Below are positions 14,785 to 26,937 of a stretch of DNA of 64,000 nucleotides, piece by piece. The translations under genes were made by a program, and so were the position numbers. Numbering within the stretch: position 1 is the first letter of the stretch; each line of letters starts with the position of its first letter. Under the pieces are notes generated by a model that ran no database searches, was not told the origin of the DNA, and saw nothing but the letters and a program-made list of their open reading frames with translations. The stretch is from the NCBI GenBank assembly GCA_963070105.1, contig OY718803.1, positions 211,501-275,500 of the forward strand, in the 5' to 3' direction. The DNA comes from Litomosoides sigmodontis (Eukaryota > Nematoda > Chromadorea > Rhabditida > Onchocercidae).

Positions 14785-17700
14785 CGTTTGTTATTACAAA
14801 GAACTTCTCGATGTTGGAGAATTTTTGAACTAAATAGTCGTTTTTTCCAACAATTAAGACCCGTTCCGGCTCGATCTTATCACATTGCAGTGTGTGGAAG
14901 CTATTGTACTTCGGGGCAATGGCTTCTAGCCTTTACCGGAGACCGCTCACAAGCTGTTTCTTCTCATCGGTTTTATAGCAAGTAAATTGAATAATTCTTA
15001 GAATTTGTTGGTTAGCCCTCTTGATTTAACAAAGAAGGAAAACCAAAGAGATTTGCTTGTAAAATTATCATTAACTGTTTTAATGTATTAGTTATTTTAT
15101 TGCTACTATTCCTTTGTTTCCGTTGTTTTTTCCTTTCTAGTTCACATGAAAATGGAAAAGACGATGATGGTAAAATCCCTAACGATACGAAAGACAAGGA
15201 TACGGCAATCGTGGAGCAAGTTGAAGATATGTTAGGAGGGGTAAAGCATTTTGGCTTTAATTTTTACACAAGTAGCTTCCAGAAAATTTGACCTAAATTT
15301 CCAGGAAATCAAATTTTTTTAGTCGATGAGTACGATAACTGTTCCGGAAGTGTGGCCTATTGTACCAGTTATTGCGATCTCTAGAAAGCCACTCTTTCCT
15401 GGTTTTATCACACGAGTTACTGTGAGTACATTTTAAGTTTTTGTGAAGCGATTTACTGTCTCGAAATATACTGTCCAAGAAGTTTTACGAAGCGATAAAT
15501 AGTAAAAGTTAACTGTCTCACGATAACGTATGCATCTCTGTTTTATGCATATCGTCAGCAAAGAAATGCTACTTACTTAGTTTCTAAGGAAATAAAAACT
15601 GTACTTAAAGTGATTTAGTCTCGCGAGAAAATATGTTTCAAGTGGTTGTCAGCTTGAACTAACTACACATAATGTAGTTAACATTTTAACAGCGCGGAAA
15701 TCCATTGTTTTGATCTCGGAAATCATACAGATTTCATTAAGATCGCCAAAGATCAAGCACTAAAAGAATTGTTAAGAAGAAAAGTACGGATGCGTCAGCC
15801 GTATGTTGGAGTTTTCATGAAGAAAGATCCTGAGTAAGTTCGAAATTTTGCCAAATTTTTTTTTGTTGTTACCGATTAATAATAACGAGTTTTTATTCTG
15901 ATGCAAAATGATAAAATCACGACATTGTATAATATGGGAAAAAAACATTTTAAATATTGTTGTGTGGTTATAATTGAAAAACAACTAGTCGACCAAATAA
16001 AAAGAAAATGGCTGACAGTGTGTGTGTTTCTCATACTAAGTTAATGCAGAGATCTACTGACCTTAAGAAATTTATTTCGTTTCGCATCTGCTACTAGTGA
16101 GGTGGCGTAATCATTCTTCGAAGATAATTTCAGAAATGATTCTGAAACAGTGGAATCCTTATCTGAACTTCATACAGTGGGGTCATTCGCGCAAATCAAT
16201 GTTATGGGTGATAATGGTGATAAAATAGAATTAGTTCTCGTTGCTGAAAGGCGCATACGTATTTTAGAACCAGTTGCTGATGATATTGATACATCGTAAT
16301 ATTTTCAAAAACTTTTAGCTAGAATTGAATATGGTAGCTGCACACTTTGTATTTATTCCCCAAAATTTTTTTTTGTTCAGTGAAAATATTGGAAAAATAA
16401 ATGGTAGAAGAGCGCGCCAAGAGCGCCGTAAACTGATGAGGGATAAAGGAAAAGAAGATGAGATTTCGTTGGCTACATCTCCAATAATAATTCTAGCTCG
16501 GACCGAAAATGTTGTTTCGCAACCTATTGAGCGAACAACTGAAGTTAAAGTAAGTTTTCTTTTTATCATCTATGTAAAATTAGAATAATGTTTGACTAGT
16601 GAGCAAATGTTATTATATTTGAATGTTATTCAGTTTTTCAGGTACCAGACAGACTTTATTTTATATTTTATATGCGTGGGTGATTTTTTATGTTTTGGAG
16701 CTGGGGCAGAGCTAATGAAATTCATTTTATTTTTAATTTGCAAATATTTGGGTCAACTTGCGCTAAATGGAAAAATATCACAAGCTCTATATCAGTTATA
16801 CCGAGAAACGATGTTTGATTTTGCGCTGTTTTTAGAAGTTAAAATACTTAATTTTCAGTTATATCTATTATCCAGTTTTTTAGGCAACAATGCAGGCCAT
16901 AGTCAGCACGATTCGCGATGTAATGCAATATAATACATTGTTTGCACAGCAACTTGGATTAACTGCAAATCCGTCAAAAAATGTGGTTGACAATCCCATA
17001 TATCTCTGTGATTTAGTTGGATCACTTGTAAGCGCTGACCCGAGTGACTTACAAAATCTGATGGATGAACAAGTTGTAAGTTGTTTTGAATTCGCCTATA
17101 ACATTCGAACTGTTTGTGTATGCTGAGTTTGTGAATTGTAATTTATGATTCAGATTGAAGAGCGATTGAAATTATCATTATTATTAATTGAAAAGGAGAA
17201 AACAGTGGCAAAGTTAAAACATGATATTAACAAGGATGTGGAGAAGAAAGTCCATGATCAACATCGTAAATTTCTTTTGAATGAACAGGTGATTCTGAAA
17301 CTTTTAATTTATTGGGTGTGGATTGAAATCTAGCTTGTTTATAGTTTAAGTGTCTATGTGTTTACGAAGGTCCGTCTGAGCTCTTTATTAGGGATCACTT
17401 ATCCAGTTTCAAAAATCATAGGAAAGTCGGATTTACATACTTCATGTCGTTAATTTTTCGTGGTTTAGCTCTTAAATTCATTGGCTTAAAAAGTTTTAGT
17501 TGAAAGCAATTAAAAAAGAACTTGGATTGGAGAAAGATGACAAAGAAGCTCTGGCGGAAAAAATGCAAGACCGCATAAAAACATTAAATGTTCCGGAATA
17601 TGTGATGAAAGTAATTAAAGAAGAACAAACCAAGCTGTCCTTTCTGGACCCCCATTCTAGTGAATTTTCAGTTGCAAGGTACGGTTTCATGATCATCCTT

Positions 17701-20700
17701 TTAACAATTTCAAATACGGTAGAAACATTGTTAAAGTTTCTGAGAATTCGAAGCAACATTTTTATTGCTTTAACTATGTTGACTTTCAGGAATTATTTGG
17801 ACTGGTTAACAAATATGCCATGGGGTAAGACCTCTGAGGATGTACTCGATTTGGATAGAGCTAGCACTGTACTTGATGAAGATCATTATGGAATGAAGGA
17901 TGTGAAGGACCGGATTTTGGTGCGCTATTGAAATGGTTTAGATTCCAAAGCAGGAGTTCCACTCTGTTCTCCTTTTCACCTTACTGTTTCACATAGAAAC
18001 AATCGGAACATTTTTTTGTTGAAAAATAACATGGCAAACTGTTTAGGAATTTATTGCAATTGGTATACTTAAAAAGAAAGTAAGTGGTAAAATCCTGTGC
18101 TTGCATGGGCCACCGGGTACTGGTAAAACGAGCATTGCACGATCAATCGCACGAGCATTAAACAGGGAGGTAAAATTTTTTTGAAATTTATTGTCAGACA
18201 TTATTGGAAAATGTATTTTATATTTTTTTTCGTATTTCTAAAAAATTTTCAGTATTTTCGATTTTCGGTAGGTGGAATGACAGATGTTGCAGAAATTAAA
18301 GGACATCGGCGTACATATGTTGGAGCAATGCCCGGAAAAATGATTCAGTGTCTGAAAAAAGTTAGACTTTTTTTCCATAATTCTAGATAATTTATTTTAT
18401 TACTTTAATGAATTCTATTCTGCAAACTAGAAATCTTTAGAAATTTGTTAACATGCAAGTTCTTTTTAAGGTACAGACAGAAAATCCATTAGTTTTAATA
18501 GATGAAGTGGATAAAATTGGTGGCGCAAGTTACCATGGCGATCCATCATCAGCGTTATTAGAGCTGCTAGATCCAGAGCAAAACGTGAATTTTAATGATC
18601 ACTTTCTCGATGTTCCCGTTGATTTGTCGAAGGTTAGTTCGGTAGTTTATTGTCGCAAAAACTGGCTTGTTGAATTAGGCTATAACTCGGGATATAACTT
18701 ATCAATTGGTTCAAGAAGTGTAACTTATTTGGAGTTCATTTCAAAGGCAAACTTGTTTATGCCGTATTTCCAGGTATTATTCATTTGCACTGCAAATATT
18801 ACGGATACCATTCCTGGTCCACTAAAGGATCGCATGGAAATGATAGAAGTATCGGGTTATGTTGCTGAAGAAAAATTAAACATTGCAGAAAGTTATTTGG
18901 TACCTCAGTGTCGGAAGGACAGGTTAATATTGTTCCTAATATTTTTCATAGAAGTTATATGCATTTATTATCAAATTTAGGCCCTTTTTTATCAAATTTG
19001 AACTTTTACCATCAATTAAAAAGAGCTTCATCAAATTTAAACTCAACGTTAACACTAGAGAGATGAATAGAAAGGAGAAAAAGTATGTTCGAAGATTGAA
19101 CAATGTCAACTTATCTACTACTACCAAGTGAATAAGTGTGTTTTTTATATTTGTTTCTTGGTTTTCAATGCAAAGAGGTATATTTCGAAGAATTTGATTT
19201 CTAGCTCACTGGAAGAAAGTCAGCTGCGGATAACTCCTGAAGCGTTGCAGACACTTATCAAGCACTACTGCCGGGAATCAGGTGTTCGGAATCTTCAAAA
19301 GCATATTGAGAAGGTGACTGTGTATAAATTTTTCTGGTTTTTTTGATAAGCTATAATTTTGGAGGGATTCGCATCGACATATAATTTAAGCTTAATGAAA
19401 TGAGTTCATTTTTTAACCTTTGGTTTACATAGCAACTTTTCTATTCCTGTATTACAATTTTAATTAAAATACATAGAGTTCAGTAAAAGGATGGAACCAA
19501 TACGAATATCTTTTGCACTTGCAATATCCAGTGCAGTTTGTTGATAGATCTCCAATAATCGTTATCACCGGGTAAAGAATTTCGATTTATTTTTCAGGTC
19601 TTTCGTAAAGCAGCTTTCAAAATAGCTGAAGGAAGCAAGCAGGAAACTGTTCAAATAGTTGTGGACAACAAGAATATAGAAGATTTTGTTGGAAGACCTA
19701 AATTTACCAGTGACCGTCTATACGATGCAACACCGGTTGGTGTAATAATGGGCCTTGCATGGACAGCTATGGGTAAGTTTTCTAATTTCTTGAAACAAGA
19801 AAGAAGCAATCTGAATGGAGGTATGAGTTACGTAACTGGAATCAGACGGTTCTTACCAACAATATCTATAGTGAGACCATGAAAAGATAATTAGTAGTGT
19901 TATTTTATGCACAAAATTTTTAGGCGGATCATCCTTATACATTGAAGCATGTTTACGACGGAGCTTGTCTACATCCAAATCAACATTATCACGAAACCCA
20001 AGCACTGATAGTGGGTTTTCAAATGATTCGTTTAATAACACAGTCAGCTCGAAATTCGATGAAACCGTCGCATTTGGTAGTTTGGAAGCAACTGGACATC
20101 TGGGTGACGTCATGAAAGAGAGTATGCGTATAGCTTACACTGTTGCTAAGAATATCCTTAGGAATCGCTTTCCGGATAATGACTTTCTCGATAAGGCGCA
20201 TATACATGTTCATGTTCCAGAGGTTTGTCTCAATTTTCTCGGTTTATTCTTGAATTCAGTTTTATAGAAACATTATCTTATGCAGAGCAAATTTCATCAT
20301 TTTTATAGCAGTCGATTTTTCATGCTTGTAGGGTGCAACACCAAAAGATGGTCCATCTGCAGGTTGTACAATAACATCGGCTTTATTATCGCTGGCTTTA
20401 AATCAGCCAGCTCGTCAGAATGTTGCAATGACGGGCGAAATTTCGCTTACCGGACGGATATTACCAGTTGGCGGAATTAAAGAAAAAGTCATTGCTGTAC
20501 GTCACTTGAAATTTTTAAAAATTAGCTTTACCAGGCATAAAAAATTTGTCAGTAATTATATTTCACCTTTAGTTATCTATAGTTTCTCATATTAAAATGT
20601 TCCAGTCTCAATTATAACTGCACACATTCTTAAATCTATGCACTTTAAATATATAAGTAATTTGTATTGTTGAGTAAACACTTATTTACTTTTTAAAAGT

Positions 20701-20922
20701 CATTATGTGTAATTGCTCTTATAAGTTGCAATTTTAATACTGTCTTATAACTTAAATTAACGTTTTCAGGCCAAAAGATCTGGAGTGAACTGCATTATAT
20801 TGCCGGAAGAGAATCGGAAGGACTTCTCGGATCTGCCGGATTTTATTCGGGAAAATGTCGATTCACATTTTGTTTCACATTACGACCAAATATACGACAT
20901 TATATTCCGAGACGTTAATTAA
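14782..20922 (+). CDS. lonp1: Mitochondrial ATP-dependent Lon protease
   Basis: Lon degrades misfolded and oxidised matrix proteins and binds mtDNA. Nineteen exons close in phase: 14782-14981, 15141-15240, 15323-15421, 15742-15833, 16134-16295, 16381-16549, 16884-17075, 17154-17288, 17500-17678, 17790-17919, 18047-18169, 18253-18360, 18471-18632, 18774-18922, 19205-19313, 19598-19772, 19924-20222, 20332-20496, 20770-20922; 966 aa (human 959). An Arg/Ser-rich, acid-poor N-terminus fits a mitochondrial presequence. The substrate-binding LON domain starts near residue 105. AAA+ motifs: Walker A GPPGTGKT (507-514) and Walker B LVLIDE (about 570-575), with the [20 protein letters not shown] segment between them. 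The protease dyad is present: Ser870 in PKDGPSAG and Lys913 in GGIKEK. A Ser/Thr-rich insertion follows LRRS in the protease domain. All introns are GT-AG. The start at 14782 is inside a TA repeat. Confidence 0.98.
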
Positions 20923-21269
20923 TAATTTGTTATGTTTACTAGTAAATATTTTGTTTGATTGTGTCTTCTTTAGTCATATTTTTAAAATTATGTACTATAT
21001 ATGCATAAATGTCCTTTTCTTGGATTTTCTAGTGCGAATTAGATTTTGAACCATTGGATATAAGAAAGCTCAACTTTTTTTTGTTTATGGTCGAAGAGGT
21101 TTCTTACTTCAGGAATTATCTGTTTGATTAATATGAATATGGTATTGTGGGAAGATCTTACAGTGTACTTCAACAAGACGAGGAGTTGGGGCTATGTCAT
21201 TTTTTAACCCTGTTACTTGGTGGTGGTAAATTTGTGTTTATTTCATGAAGAATAATTCTGAATTCAGTT
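20923..21269 (+). other. Short Lon-ICT1 intergenic spacer
   Basis: Only 347 bp separate the Lon stop from the next start codon on the same strand. The spacer ends with GAATTCAG at 21260-21267, immediately before TTATG, the layout of a trans-splice acceptor. This fits two genes in one polycistronic unit, but a small independent promoter is also possible. Confidence 0.5.
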
Positions 21270-22182
21270 ATGCGGCTTCAATTATTCTCACGGTACTCAT
21301 TTTTGTGCCGCTGCTTCTCCATATCGACGTTTGATGGCAAAATTCCGTTGGAATGTTTACAAAGAACTGTCACTTTTCGGGAAGATGAACAAACGTCTCA
21401 GATTGAACTTCGTATTCCACTTAAGGCTGACTGGGTTCCAAGGAGAATAGCTGAAGGTCTGAGAATGCGTTACCCACACAGAGTTGACCGGTTAGTTTTG
21501 ACTTTTGATTTCAAACACTGAAATCTATTTAGATTCGTAGGGTCATTTATTATTATATCATGTACTTGAGTAGCTTTGGAATAAAAAAGTGCTAAATATC
21601 AGGTGCTTAATGTGCAAATTTGTGCAGAACGCGTTTAAAAAGTAGTGTTTTGATTACATGGCTTTTTGGAGTTTTACTGTTACTCTGTTCGAACACTATT
21701 GATTTCACTCCCATCAATAAACTTTCATCATTTTAGTTTCAAAAGCATTAGGGTTGTTGAATTGGTAATGTTTTCGGAGCGTTTTCATAGAAATGCATAC
21801 CTACTTGTTTCTTTTTCCGTTTTTTATGATTTGATGTATAAATGCTGAAAATGCAGCTGTCTTAGTTAAGTTTTGCAAATTGTCGGATTTGTTCATACTG
21901 GTATAATAAAGACGGTGGATTACGTGACTAATTACAAATAAAGTGGTATCGGTTTCAAAAAAAACTTTCCTTTCCAGGCACGATCAGTTTGTGATTGAAT
22001 CATGTCGAACTTATTCGAAGCAGCTGAATATGGCTGATTGTATCGATAAATTACGCAGTGCAATGCTGAAGTGTCAGCTAGCTGTGGATCGTGCGGAAAA
22101 TTCTGAAGAAAGATTAAATTTAAGACTTGAAGTGAAGCTTGATACCAAGCGACGACTTGCTGCATTCGAAAACAAAGATTAG
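21270..22182 (+). CDS. mrpl-58: ICT1/mL62-type mitochondrial ribosomal protein without the GGQ motif
   Basis: ICT1 (mL62) is a peptidyl-tRNA hydrolase built into the large mitoribosomal subunit, where its GGQ loop rescues stalled ribosomes. Exons 21270-21490 and 21978-22182 join in phase 2 to give 141 aa. The alignment to human ICT1 is collinear: IPLECL at the domain start, IELRIPLKADWVPRRI (human AEVRFHLATAEWI), and ADCIDKLRSAM (human ADCLQKIRDMI), then a basic C-terminal helix. Where human has GPGGQNVNKVNSK this protein reads FREDEQTSQ, so the catalytic glycines and glutamine are absent. A basic, aromatic N-terminus (about 20 residues) could be a mitochondrial presequence. The start follows a trans-splice-like acceptor. 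An exon-like segment at 22237-22369 could supply another C-terminus. Family call firm; activity doubtful. Confidence 0.85.
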
Positions 22183-24165
22183 TTATTGTGTACGATTTGC
22201 AGTTTCCAATAATTCGTGCATTTGTACTCCTTGCAGGCCCTCCGTGATTGGATCAGTGATTGGAAAATTCTCGAAAACTGTTCAGCTGTGGGTTTAAAAG
22301 TAACAACACTTGATAAAATGGCTCAAATTAGTTTAAAAATGCATTCAAAAAAAAATGTTGAAAACTGAAAACTTTTACTTCAATCTTTTTTGCTGTGATT
22401 GTCTTTTTTTAATGCTGTACTTAGAATAATTATTCCTGCTTACGATTAATACTTGTTGTCTTTCATCTCATTTCTGTTTACTCTAAAAGATGGCACCGCT
22501 TATTAAATTTTGAGAAAAAAAGTGAAATTAAATCGTCGCTATCAATGGCTGCATGTAGGAAGGATTACATATCGCAGTGTTGCTTGCGTCTGATATACAA
22601 ATCTCTGAGTGCAGCATATTTAAGACTTTTATTTCACAGGGAACTCTTTTCGATAGTCACATTGAAATGGGATGAACCGGTAGTGCAGTATAAGATATAA
22701 ACCATCGATGAAATATACTCTTTTCGAAAAGGAAAATGAAATAATATCCTTTTCCTCTTCTCTTTCTATAAAAATGTGTGGCAATATCTCACATTTTCGA
22801 TACCCTAGGTACTATTTGATTTTCGGGTACTATTTTGACACAGATTTGATGAACTAATAATTATAATAGCCACTACCAAACAAAACTGTTGATTCTTAAT
22901 TTATTGAGTGGAAATTATGACATTATCAAAAATGAATGAGGAAATTTCGAACTCTATATTTTTACCGTTTTTCGTCAAATATGTTTATTTTCATAAGGGC
23001 CAAAAATTATTTTCAGTAAATAGAATAGCAATTATCTACTTTATTTAATTCTTCGATTTATCTCGTTTAATGAAGATTGAAATGGAAAAGCTTTGCTTAT
23101 TTCGTTTAAATAAAAATGGGTTGTATCTAATGCACGTTTTACAAGTCACTTTTTAATGGATTTTAAGTAATATTCCACTATGTAATTGTAATATGCTCAT
23201 GCTCATTTTTTAGTATGCCAAAATAGGCTTTGTTTTCATGTCGTGTCACTTTCCTACCTTCAATTTTTTTTTGAAATTTCTGTAGTTTCTTTTAATCGAA
23301 AATTGCATGAGAAAGTTATTACAACACTGTAACTCATTACAGATCTCATTTGACAGATATGGGTTCTGGTGATTAACTAGGATCATTGACTTTTCTGAGG
23401 GATATCTTAGTTTTGATACCGAAATTATAGGTGCTATCACGTGAAATGCTGTAATATTCTCACATTAAAAATAAGTTTCTGTGATATTGCTACATTAGAA
23501 ATTGGTTAATTATGAGTGGTACGGAACATGTCAGAACTGTCTGATTTACCATTTTTTATGTCTGCTATGCATTGTACTAAAATTAGTGAATGCCAGGATA
23601 TCCCTATCGGTATTGTGAATATTGCCAACAATGATATCTGGAATTCAGTATATCTGAAATAATTTCAGCAAACTTTTATCTGATCATACCAAAATCCTCT
23701 AATCTTTTCTCGTTCAGTGTTTGTTGCTTGTTAAAACGTCTTCGTGCGGTATAATAAGGTTCGTTTTCTATTTGCTTCAGAAAATGTATGCGAATATGAA
23801 ATAAATTGGGATGACGTATGAAGGCTTGATTCATTTATTTTTTCCGGTTGATTTATAACCAGATTTTTACTTATTTGTTTTTTCTGGCTGACCAAAAATG
23901 CCCCATTTTCGCCTTATAAAACTCAAACTTTCTCCATAAAGTCTAGTTTGACCAGGACGGTTTATGAGAAGTCGTGTAAGATTAGTGAATGTATTGAACG
24001 CACTGGGTATCTAAAAAGGAAGATAATTGTTGACCGGTTTGGTGGACTGTACATTCCGGACATCTGGTAATTCGACTATTGGTGTTGGAATTTGAGATAT
24101 GTATTGTACAGATTTGCTATAAAATGTTTCAAATGTTGTAATAGGTTCTATAAGCTCTGTCAATA
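22183..24165. other. Intergenic region, about 2 kb
   Basis: AT-rich sequence between the ICT1-like and TTC1 genes. The only coding-like piece is 22237-22369: after TTGCAG, 43 codons beginning ALRDWISDWKILEN and ending in TGA. It would join the ICT1 gene only with a GC donor near 22158. Nothing else is seen. Confidence 0.45.
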
Positions 24166-25881
24166 ATGGCTCAGACGAGCAAGGCTGATGATGGTGATGA
24201 TCTTGTTACTCCGCTTCATTCATCCTCGATAAATGATGAGCCTAACATCACAACTAAAATGGGATCCAACTGCAGCGGTAATATTGCACACGATTCTTTT
24301 AGTGACAATGTTGAAGATGAAAGAAATACAAATGTGGATGTAGTATTTTTATTTGTCAGTTTCCGACTTGTGCCATATTTCACTTATGAACTATGCCGTA
24401 AAATTAAAGTTCTATCACAGCGATAAGATCACTAGTTCTTTTTATCCCTTTGAAAGCACTACGATGGCGGAGCTTCTTCAATCTAATATTCCTGTGAATT
24501 AATTGAATTTGCAGATGAAAGCATCCCTAACCAAAACCGTAAGGAGATGGATGAAATGAAGGAGAAAGATGAATTGGAAATGCGTAGAAAGCGAGAAGCA
24601 GCACTGTCTGAGGAGGAGTTAAACAGTCTTCGAGAAGACTCCAAAACATTAAAAGCTGAAGTAATTTCTTCGTGTATTAACCGCTGATTTAAAGCTCTTT
24701 CAAGGAAAGCATAAACTTATCACGTAATTGTGAATTCTTTTTGTGGGAACAACAGGAATCTATAGTTATCATCTACTTTTCAATCTAGCTATCCCTAAAT
24801 GTTTAATTCATAGGTTTTCAGGGGAATGATTATTTTGGTCAAGGATTTTGGTGTGAAGCAGTCCGCTCTTACACGAAATCTCTGGATACTTGTCCACTCA
24901 TATACACGCATGACAGGTTGCTTTATTTAAATTCAATCTTATTTTCAAAAGTTGTCATTGAAATCGCGTGTTTTTTAGAGCAACATATTTGAGCAATCGA
25001 GCAGCTGCATATATAAAACTTAGAGACTGGGAAAAAGCTATCGAAGATTGTAACGGGGCGTTAGAAATTGGTCAGTTTTCGGTCGTTCCTTTTAATATTT
25101 CAATACATTTTGTCGACGAAACCAGAATTTAATCATTTATATTTTTTTTTTTAAATGTGGAAAATGTTAGGATTTCAAAATTTCAGGTGCACCAAATGAC
25201 AAACCATTAGAAAGACGTGCCCACTGTTGTTCTCAACTGGAAGAGAAATATGAGCAAGCCATTGAAGACTATGCATCGTTGCAAAAAATGTATCCTGAAA
25301 GGAGGAATGAGTACGCCAAGAAAATTGCTGAATTGAAAGGGGCAATTGATGAACGGAATGAGAGGATGAAGAGGGTATGGAATTTTCCAGTCGAAAAATC
25401 CGTCGCGAATCCCAAAATTTGGGAAATGTCTGAAAAATTAGGCATCATCCTATTTTCAAAATTTAAAAGGACTAAAAGAACTGGTTATCAAGTCCTAATC
25501 AGTTGGTTATCAAGATTCTGCAGTTCTCAAGTTATCATTGTCTAAAATGAACTAATAGTTGCACGTAGGCGCCACTTAGCTCGCCCAAGATACATGTTGT
25601 TTCGACATGACTTCCCATAAGTGTACACATTAATTCTTTTACATATCATTCATTGATTATCAACTTGGAAATGTGCGAGCAACATTTTGCTATCGACTTT
25701 TTAATAAGTCAGTGAGCTTTGTATGCGCTTTGAAGTACTACTGAAAGTATTTCAGGAAGTGATCTCGAAACTGAAAGATTTTGGCAATATGTGTTTGAAA
25801 CCTTTCGGTTTATCAACGGATAACTTCGAAATGGTACAGCAACCAGGTGGAGGATATTCAATAAACATGAAGAAAAAGTGA
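24166..25881 (+). CDS. ttc1: Tetratricopeptide repeat protein 1
   Basis: TTC1 is a small TPR co-chaperone-like adaptor reported to bind HSP90/HSP70 and Ras-family proteins. Exons: 24166 to about 24358, then 24515-24660, 24822-24916, 24979-25070, 25187-25374, 25756-25881; about 279 aa (human 292). An acidic, Ser/Asn-rich N-terminus is followed by a charged helix (EEELNSLREDSKTLKAEGND), then TPR1 (YFGQGFWCEAVRSYTKSL), TPR2 (YLSNRAAAYIKLRDWEKAIE) and TPR3 (RRAHCCSQLEEKYEQAIEDY). The C-terminal block is diagnostic: IDERNERMKR, then KLKDFGNMCLKPFGLSTDNF and GGGYSINM (human KLKDLGNLVLRPFGLSTENF, SYSINF). The exon 1 donor is unsettled: GTAGTA at 24340 gives the wrong phase, whereas GTTTCC at 24359 keeps frame but adds an odd hydrophobic stretch. 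Confidence 0.93.
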
Positions 25882-26937
25882 TACCGTTTTCTTGTATTTT
25901 TCATTTTAAGAGTGCATCATATTGATAGGCAGCTGAACCAAATGAAATTTTTTTCCTGTTCAGTTACGCTTTCAAAATCACCTACTGATGAATGATGTGC
26001 TGTCTGTTACTTCGATGTTGTGTGATCTCTGAATCGCACGGCACAAATGTTTTTCAATAGGTAAAGTCTCCTATGACAGTAAAACTTTGTACAGTCATTA
26101 AACACGCTTCATTTTCGAACAGTAATTTTATAAAGCATTACTTGAAGCAGATGTTTCCAAAAGTTTGCTCATAACTTCAATACTCTTATAATACTGCACA
26201 GTAAATTATGATCAAAGGAATATAAAAAATTCCAAAAATATCATCATTGAAATTGTTCCATACGATTTATTACCCACATTGAATTATATGTCGAATACCC
26301 TTGCACAAGTGTTGCTTTTTAAGGAGCCAGTGTAGAACTGGAATTCATTGCATTAACATTGACTTCACACTATAAGCATTCCTATATTGGGAAAAAGTCC
26401 AGCAGCCTGATTTTTGCTTATTCGAGCAAACATACATTGGAATATTTGCAGTTACTGTATAATAGTGACAAGAAATTTATGGAGACAAAAGACCGTGAAA
26501 GAAACCGTTATATACTACATCTTGTAATAGGCCTGAAATGTCTTTCTCATTAAACATGATCTGCGCGATGAGTAAATTCAAAATCCTTGTGGACATTCTT
26601 CATCGGAGAATGCGCATAAGCCTCCTGTAAATAGAATGATTTCAGCTTGATTACATGGACCTTTTTTTTGAGCACATGGTAAAATGATATCTAAAGCTCA
26701 TTCATCATGATTTGATTAAGCAGGAGTATTCGCATACTGCGGATTATTCGAACCTTATTTTCGGTCAGCGCTGCGTGGCATTATTCAGATACGTGTAGAA
26801 CGGGTTCGTTCATTCGTTCATAATCTCATTAAACTAAACAATCGAATCCTGAGAAGCTTTACGTGTTAAAATAACATTTTCATGTCAAGTACGGTTATAG
26901 TCGTTCATGGTTGGATGAAGTAACCTAAAAGCAAATT
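25882..26937. other. Intergenic region between converging genes
   Basis: TTC1 (+) and NDUFA13 (-) converge here. The 1.06-kb interval presumably holds both 3' UTRs; I see no gene, repeat or RNA structure. Confidence 0.5.
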
